The position numbers and the translations under genes were made by a program. Source: JAHWJX01 sp036386655 (lineage in GTDB: Bacteria; Pseudomonadota; Alphaproteobacteria; Caulobacterales; Caulobacteraceae). From it: 16,861 bases of DNA. Shown here piece after piece: positions 12,748 to 16,861 of the stretch. The notes beneath the pieces are model-generated. The model was not told the DNA's origin. It worked only from the letters and a program-made list of their open reading frames with translations, and did no database searches. The stretch covers positions 1 to 16,861 of the forward strand of contig DASVVG010000169.1 of the NCBI GenBank assembly GCA_036386655.1, written 5' to 3'. Within the stretch, counting starts at the first letter, position 1; every line of letters begins with the position of its first letter.

Positions 12748-13239
12748 ATGCCCGACGGATCCTGGCCGGCCGAGGACCCGAAGCCGAAGCCCGCGCGGCA
12801 GCGGCACCCTGTGCGGATAGACCCGGCCCACTGCCGGTACCGCCTCGTGATCCACCCCTCCCCCATCCACCGGCACGGCGTCTTCGCCGACGAGGAGATC
12901 CCGGCCAAGCGGCGGATCATCCAGTACACCGGCGAGAAGATCACCGAGGAGCAGGCGAACCGGCGGAGCGCTCGCCGGCACATCTACCTGTTCTCGCTGA
13001 GCGACGGCCGGATGGTGGACGGGGCTGTCGGCGGCAGCGGCGCCGAGTTCATCAACCACAGCTGCGAACCGAACGTGATCGCGCGCGAGGACCGGGGACG
13101 CATCTGGTACTCGAGCCTGCGCCGGATCTATCCGGGCGAAGAGCTGCTGGTGGACTACCGGCTGGACAGCGACGACGAGTACGCCTGCGGATGCGGGGCG
13201 CCGTCGTGCCGCGGCCTGCTGAACGCGCCGACGGAGTGA
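12748..13239 (+). CDS. SET-domain protein lysine methyltransferase with post-SET motif
   Basis: This 163-residue small SET protein probably methylates lysine on a protein using SAM. After a Pro/Lys-rich start (to about 20) the SET core begins. RHGVFADEEI (42-51) is the GxG-type SAM loop, IIQYTGEKIT (57-66) follows, FINHSCEPN (101-109) is the pseudoknot motif, and GEELLVDY (130-137) supplies the catalytic-site tyrosine Y137. C147, C149 and C153 in ACGCGAPSCRG form the post-SET zinc site together with C106. All key residues are present, so activity is likely. Bacterial SET proteins include chlamydial NUE and others acting on histone-like or ribosomal proteins; the target here is unknown. ATG 12748 is preferred; starts at 12733 or 12673 would add poorly conserved residues. 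No neighbour reveals its substrate. Confidence 0.92.
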   Translation: MPDGSWPAEDPKPKPARQRHPVRIDPAHCRYRLVIHPSPIHRHGVFADEEIPAKRRIIQYTGEKITEEQANRRSARRHIYLFSLSDGRMVDGAVGGSGAEFINHSCEPNVIAREDRGRIWYSSLRRIYPGEELLVDYRLDSDDEYACGCGAPSCRGLLNAPTE

Positions 13240-13263
13240 CCGGCGGCGCCGAGCCGCCGCCGG
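13240..13263. terminator. Hairpin between convergent genes
   Basis: CCGGCGGCG, loop CCGAGC, CGCCGCCGG: a 9-bp perfect stem starting directly after the SET gene stop and ending 6 bases before the stop of the convergent gene. There is no U-tract on either strand, so it is a probable bidirectional stop or 3'-end stabilising structure. Confidence 0.5.
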
Positions 13264-13269
13264 AGTTGA

Positions 13270-14682
13270 TCAGAACAGCCAGTCGCTCCCGCCGACGAAG
13301 TTCGCCGCGTCGCGGAAGCCCGCCACGGTCGGCGATGGAGACAGCGCCGCCGCCCCGTCGCCCACGTGCACCACCACCCGGTTGACAGCCACAAGGTTCC
13401 CCGCCGCGTCGTAGGCGTGCAGCTCGATCGTGAACTCGCCGTCGCCGAAACCGTAGGTCTGCACGCCCGGCGTCGAGAGGTCCGTGTCGAGGAAGCCGTA
13501 GTTGGACGAGTTCTGCTGAGCCCCGTACTCGGTGAGCACACTGGAGATGTCGACCAGCTGGACGCCCGCACCGGGGTCGGCGTCGTAGAACACCTTGAAG
13601 ACGAACGCGTCGTCGTCGCCGGATGGCAGCACCGTCGCCGCGAAGTCGAAGTTCCAGCGCGCCCGGTTGGGAACGGAGGTCCCTTCGGGAACGTAATAAT
13701 GGGCGGTGCCATCACCGTCGACCGAGGCGTGATTGTACGCGGAGCCGCCCCGTTCCTTCACCTTCAGCGCGAGCTCGACCCCCGCGCCTTCATGGCGCAG
13801 CACGTTCCAGTCGGTCACCGGGTTGCCGGTGCCGTAGTACATCTGCTCGTCGACGCCGTCGCCGTTCCGGTCCTGGCTCGAGCGGCCGTCGACCGTCCCG
13901 TCGAAGTTCCTGTCGGTGTAGTCGGGCCGGCTCCAGTCGCGATCGTAGTCGAAGGCGCGGGCGGCATCGTGGGCCGCACCCCCGTAATTGGTGAAGTTGC
14001 CGTCGAAGTATGCGCGGTTCTCGTAAGCGTCCGGAACGAGCGCCAGCAGCTCGGCCTCCAGCGCGTCGGAGAAGTTGCGGCTCTCGATCGAAGCGCGGGT
14101 GAGGTTGCCCAGCAGGTTGTCGTGAAGGAGCTGCGAGCGGGTCGCCGAGCCCTTGGCGATGAAGTCCGTGAAGGGCTCGCCGCCGGCCTCGAGGTAGGCG
14201 ACATACTCAAGCCCGAGACGCACGAACGCCTCGTTCACCGTCGCGTAGTAGCCCTGCGCGACGTACTGGTCGTCCAGTATCTCCCAACGCAGCTTGATGA
14301 AGTCGGCCTGCGTGCCGTTCACGGTCGTGGCGACCGAGTAGAGATCGATGTCCTTCAGCTCGTAGTTCGTCTCGACCCCGTTTCCGTTCTGGGCCTGCGT
14401 GAAGACGATCCCGCTGACGTTGAGCTGTCCATCGCCGGTGAACCTGAAGTTGTCGTTGTGCAGCGCGGAGCCGTGCACACCGAGGCGCGTCGCCTTGCCG
14501 ATGTCGATACTCGTGATCCCCGCCACCTGCGCCGCCGGGATGACCCAGGTCCGGGCGCCCTGAACTAAATGCCAGTCGCCGTTCGCAGCCTCGGTGATGG
14601 CCACCGTGCCGCCGTGGCGGATGGTCAGCACGCCGTCCTCGAGCGACATGCCGGGCGCAATGGTCTTCTTCGGCTGCTTCAT
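13270..14682 (-). CDS. Cysteine-free acidic protein of unknown function, possible type I-secreted calcium binder
   Basis: This is a 470-residue protein of no recognised family. It has no N-terminal signal peptide and no transmembrane helix, contains no cysteine, is rich in D, G, N and aromatics, and ends in GGSDWLF. Two loops, DRNFDGTVDG (257-266) and DRNGDGVDE (271-279), resemble calcium loops of EF-hand or thrombospondin/dockerin type. The middle (150-220) looks helical and the rest beta-rich (NFRFTGDGQLNVSGIVF; ELALKVKERGG). The last four residues are Asp plus three hydrophobic residues, the C-terminal pattern of serralysin-type ABC-exported proteins, so type I export is proposed; no GGxGxD repeats or transporter genes are here. 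ATG 14682 overlaps the ogt stop (ATGA), with GGAG 4 bases upstream inside ogt. Confidence 0.8.
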   Translation of the reverse strand: MKQPKKTIAPGMSLEDGVLTIRHGGTVAITEAANGDWHLVQGARTWVIPAAQVAGITSIDIGKATRLGVHGSALHNDNFRFTGDGQLNVSGIVFTQAQNGNGVETNYELKDIDLYSVATTVNGTQADFIKLRWEILDDQYVAQGYYATVNEAFVRLGLEYVAYLEAGGEPFTDFIAKGSATRSQLLHDNLLGNLTRASIESRNFSDALEAELLALVPDAYENRAYFDGNFTNYGGAAHDAARAFDYDRDWSRPDYTDRNFDGTVDGRSSQDRNGDGVDEQMYYGTGNPVTDWNVLRHEGAGVELALKVKERGGSAYNHASVDGDGTAHYYVPEGTSVPNRARWNFDFAATVLPSGDDDAFVFKVFYDADPGAGVQLVDISSVLTEYGAQQNSSNYGFLDTDLSTPGVQTYGFGDGEFTIELHAYDAAGNLVAVNRVVVHVGDGAAALSPSPTVAGFRDAANFVGGSDWLF

Positions 14683-15305
14683 CGGACTCCCCCCGGAGGT
14701 TTATGGCCGCGCTTGTACCCGTCCCCGCTCGGGCGCGGCGAGTCTTTTCTCGTGAGACGGGCGTCAGCGTCGAACAGGTCCGGCTCGTCCGAGCGGCGCC
14801 GCGCGCGCTCGATCGCGAGGAGCTTCAGCTTGGTGGAGCGTCCGCCCGGCGCGGAGAAGCCGCCGAGTTTGCCGTCAGCGGCCACCACGCGATGGCAGGG
14901 CACCACGATCGGGAAGGGGTTGCGGCCGAGCGCGCGGCCGACCGCCTGCGCGGCGCCGGGCTCGCCCATGCGCGCGGCCACCTCGCCGTAGGTGAGCACG
15001 GCGCCCGGCGGGATGGTTCGGGCGACCTCGTAGACGCGCCGCTCAAAGTCGGGAACGGCGCTGGTGTCCAGGGGCAGGTCGGCGAGGCCGCGGGGCTCGC
15101 CCTCCAGCAGCGCGGTGATCGCCTCGATGGCGGCCGCGACGGCGGGCGGCGGCGCGGCTTCGACGGCGTCGGGAAAACGGCGGCGCAGGCTCGCGGGCGC
15201 ATCGCCTGAGCCCGGCAGGTGGACGCCGGCCAGCTTCGCGCCGCGCCAGACGACGCCGCAGCGGCCGACGGAGGTCTCGAACAAGGCGAAGCCGGGCTCG
15301 CTCAT
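14679..15305 (-). CDS. ogt: Methylated-DNA--protein-cysteine methyltransferase
   Basis: This 208-residue suicide repair enzyme removes the alkyl group from O6-alkylguanine onto its own cysteine. The active site is PCHRVV with C137, preceded by AVGRALGRNPFPIVV, which holds the asparagine hinge. PDFERRVYEVARTIPPG (85-101) and the recognition helix VLTYGEVAARMG (103-114) are also present. LGGFSAPGG follows the active site. The family fold ends near residue 170-180. About 28 further residues rich in R, K, P and G (DARLTRKDSPRPSGDGYKRG onward) follow, and they contain the ribosome-binding site of the next gene, so they look like recruited non-coding sequence. An Ada-type N-terminal regulatory domain is absent. 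It lies 61 bases behind the peptidase, separated by a terminator. Confidence 0.94.
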   Translation of the reverse strand: MSEPGFALFETSVGRCGVVWRGAKLAGVHLPGSGDAPASLRRRFPDAVEAAPPPAVAAAIEAITALLEGEPRGLADLPLDTSAVPDFERRVYEVARTIPPGAVLTYGEVAARMGEPGAAQAVGRALGRNPFPIVVPCHRVVAADGKLGGFSAPGGRSTKLKLLAIERARRRSDEPDLFDADARLTRKDSPRPSGDGYKRGHKPPGGVR

Positions 15306-15331
15306 CGCCGCATCATAGCACCGGATGCGAA

Positions 15332-15360
15332 GAAGGCCGGGAGCTGGGCTCCCGGCCTTC
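15332..15360 (-). terminator. Strong hairpin after the M13 peptidase
   Basis: GAAGGCCGGGAGC, 3-nt loop, GCTCCCGGCCTTC: a perfect 13-bp stem 6 bases after the peptidase stop on the minus strand. The U-tract is poor (TTCTTCG), so termination may be partial and ogt may receive read-through. Confidence 0.75.
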
Positions 15361-15366
15361 AGAGGG

Positions 15367-16861
15367 TCACCAGACCTTCAGGCGCTGCTCAGGCGGCAGG
15401 TAGAGCTTGTCGCCCGGCTGCACGTTGAACGCCTTGTACCAGGCGTCGTGGTTGCGCACGACGGTCGGGCGGAAGTGGCCCGGCGTGTGCGGGTCGGTGG
15501 TCAGGATCTGCTGCAGCAACGGATCCCGGTACTTGTTGCGCCACACCTGGGCGAAGCCGAGGAAGAAGCGCTGGTCGCCGGTGTAGCCGTCGATCACCGG
15601 CGCTTCCTGGCCGTTCAGCGACAGCTTGTAGGCGTCGTAGGCGATGGTGAGACCGGCCAGGTCGGCCATGTTCTCGCCCAGCGTCAGTTCGCCGTTGACC
15701 TTGCTGCCCGGGAGCGGCTCGTACTCGGCGTACTGCTTCACGACGCCCGAGGTGAGCGTCTTGAACTTCTCCACGTCGGACGGCGTCCACCAGTCGGACA
15801 TGTTGCCCGCCGGGTCGAACTTGGCGCCCTGGTCGTCGAAGTGGTGGGTGATCTCGTGCCCGATCACCGCGCCGATCGCACCGTAGTTCACGGCCGGGTC
15901 GGCGTTCGGATCGAAGAACGGCGGCTGCAGGATCGCCGCCGGGAACACGATCTCGTTCATCAGCGGGTTGGCGTAGGCGTTGACCGTCTGCGGGCTCATG
16001 AACCACTCGTCGCGGTCCACGGGCTTGCCGATCTTGGCCAGCTGGCGCTGGTACTCGAACTCGGTGGCGCGCATGGCGTTGCCGACGAGATCGTTGCGGT
16101 CGACGCGCAGGGCCGAGTAGTCGCGCCACCTGTCCGGGTAGCCGATCTTGCTGCGGAAGGCGGCGAGCTTGGTGCGCGCCTTCTGGCGGGTCTCCGGCGC
16201 CATCCACTCGAGATTCTGCAGGCGCATGTCCATCGCGCGGGTGATGTTGCGCACCAGCTCGTCGGCCTTGGCCTTCGCGTCCGGGGTGAAGTGGCGGGCC
16301 ACGTAGAGCTCGCCCACGGCCTCGCCCATGCCGCCGTTGATCAGGTCGACGCCGCGCTTCCAACGATCCTTCAGCCTCGGGGTGCCGGTGAGCACCTTCT
16401 GCATCTCGAAGTTCTCCTGAACGAAGGCGTTCGGGAGGAAGGGCGCGGCGGAGCTGATGGTGTGGAAGGTGAGATAGTCCTTCCACGTCTGGATCGGCTC
16501 GTTGGCGACCAGCTTCGCGGCGCCCTCGACGGCGCTCGGCTGGGCCACGATGACGCGCGGCTGGGCGGCCAGCCCGGCGGTCGTCAGGTAGGTCTTCCAG
16601 TCGAGGCCGGCGTACTTCGCGCCGAGCTCGTTGGTGGCGGTCGGGTTGTAGAGCTTGTCGATCTGGCGCGTCTCGACCTGGGTCCAGTGCGAGGCGGCGA
16701 TCTTCTTCTCAAGGTCGTAGACGCGCTGGGCCTTCGCCTGGGCGTCGGCGACGCCGGCGAGCGTCAGCATCTTGGCGATGTGCGCCTGGTACTTGGTGCG
16801 CGCCTCGACGAACTTGGGATTGTCGACCAGGTAGTAGTCGCGGTCCGGCAGGCCGAGGCCG
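15367..16861 (-). CDS. M13-family (neprilysin/PepO-like) zinc metallopeptidase, C-terminal part
   Basis: This is a zinc endopeptidase, usually exported to the periplasm or anchored there, that cuts short peptides. 497 codons are visible and the N-terminus with any signal peptide lies beyond the window; full-length family members are about 650-720 residues. The frame stays open past the internal ATG at 16770 to the edge, reading DYYLVDNPKFVEARTKYQ. The zinc site is HEITHH (first His codon at 15858-15856), the third ligand is in ENMADLAG, and the substrate-binding motif NAYANP precedes MNEIVFPAAILQPPFF. The C-terminal VRNHDAWYKAFNVQPGDKLYL and the final KVW are standard. All catalytic residues are present. 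It is monocistronic or first of a run, with a terminator directly after its stop. Confidence 0.96.
   Translation of the reverse strand, partial: GLGLPDRDYYLVDNPKFVEARTKYQAHIAKMLTLAGVADAQAKAQRVYDLEKKIAASHWTQVETRQIDKLYNPTATNELGAKYAGLDWKTYLTTAGLAAQPRVIVAQPSAVEGAAKLVANEPIQTWKDYLTFHTISSAAPFLPNAFVQENFEMQKVLTGTPRLKDRWKRGVDLINGGMGEAVGELYVARHFTPDAKAKADELVRNITRAMDMRLQNLEWMAPETRQKARTKLAAFRSKIGYPDRWRDYSALRVDRNDLVGNAMRATEFEYQRQLAKIGKPVDRDEWFMSPQTVNAYANPLMNEIVFPAAILQPPFFDPNADPAVNYGAIGAVIGHEITHHFDDQGAKFDPAGNMSDWWTPSDVEKFKTLTSGVVKQYAEYEPLPGSKVNGELTLGENMADLAGLTIAYDAYKLSLNGQEAPVIDGYTGDQRFFLGFAQVWRNKYRDPLLQQILTTDPHTPGHFRPTVVRNHDAWYKAFNVQPGDKLYLPPEQRLKVW

Noticed and set aside
13366..14568. 400-residue plus-strand frame opposite the 470-residue protein
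   Set aside because: Composition is V/D/R/G-rich without motifs; the minus-strand frame has a start coupled to ogt and structured sequence.
1..16861. Possible defence island, prophage, CRISPR array or transposon
   Set aside because: No repeats-with-spacers, integrase, transposase, tRNA attachment site or defence-type enzyme was seen; most genes are housekeeping.

Overview
The window is a very GC-rich chromosomal segment that looks like an alphaproteobacterium, most likely Caulobacterales (Caulobacter, Phenylobacterium or Brevundimonas type). This placement is an inference. It rests on base composition, frequent TTG and GTG starts, the alphaproteobacterial LexA-type direct repeat GTTC-N7-GTTC at uvrB, and protein sequences that resemble that order. 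Both ends cut through genes: uvrB at the left and an M13 metallopeptidase at the right. I see no tRNA, rRNA, CRISPR array, insertion sequence or prophage. It reads as core chromosome with several poorly described genes between housekeeping genes.

Left part (1-5166). uvrB (minus strand, N-terminal third) is preceded by two tandem secreted paralogues of unknown function sharing a WWxQLARCxGFF block. A 397-base gap with short palindromes leads to a plus-strand SleB-type cell-wall hydrolase that ends in a strong intrinsic terminator. Then, on the minus strand, come a small multi-pass membrane protein (DUF4870-like) and a translationally coupled pair of lipoproteins that are paralogues with the same four-cysteine domain.

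Middle part (5301-9375). An aspartate aminotransferase-type PLP enzyme overlaps (TTGA) a polyprenyl-phosphate GlcNAc/MurNAc-1-P transferase-type membrane enzyme. Convergent to it is a long-chain polyprenyl diphosphate synthase, which makes the ubiquinone side chain. Divergent from that is a TrmN6-like methyltransferase.

Right-centre (9372-11436) is one minus-strand run. It encodes a 26-residue membrane peptide, a pteridine-reductase-type SDR, dihydroneopterin aldolase (folB), a nucleoside 2-deoxyribosyltransferase-like protein and a small coiled-coil protein. Its core is pterin/folate metabolism. The first three genes are linked by 4-nt start/stop overlaps.

Right part (11503-16861). A Nudix hydrolase is convergent with pgsA (phosphatidylglycerophosphate synthase). 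A SET-domain lysine methyltransferase is divergent from pgsA. A cysteine-free 470-residue protein has calcium-loop-like repeats and a type-I-secretion-like C-terminus. It is coupled to ogt (O6-alkylguanine-DNA alkyltransferase), and the M13 peptidase precedes ogt behind a terminator hairpin.

The most interesting points are the SOS box lying over the uvrB start codon, the overlooked 26-residue membrane peptide heading the folate operon, the two independent tandem paralogue pairs, the bacterial SET protein with a post-SET zinc motif, and the candidate type I-secreted protein coupled to ogt. I found no convincing new multi-gene defence or mobile system.
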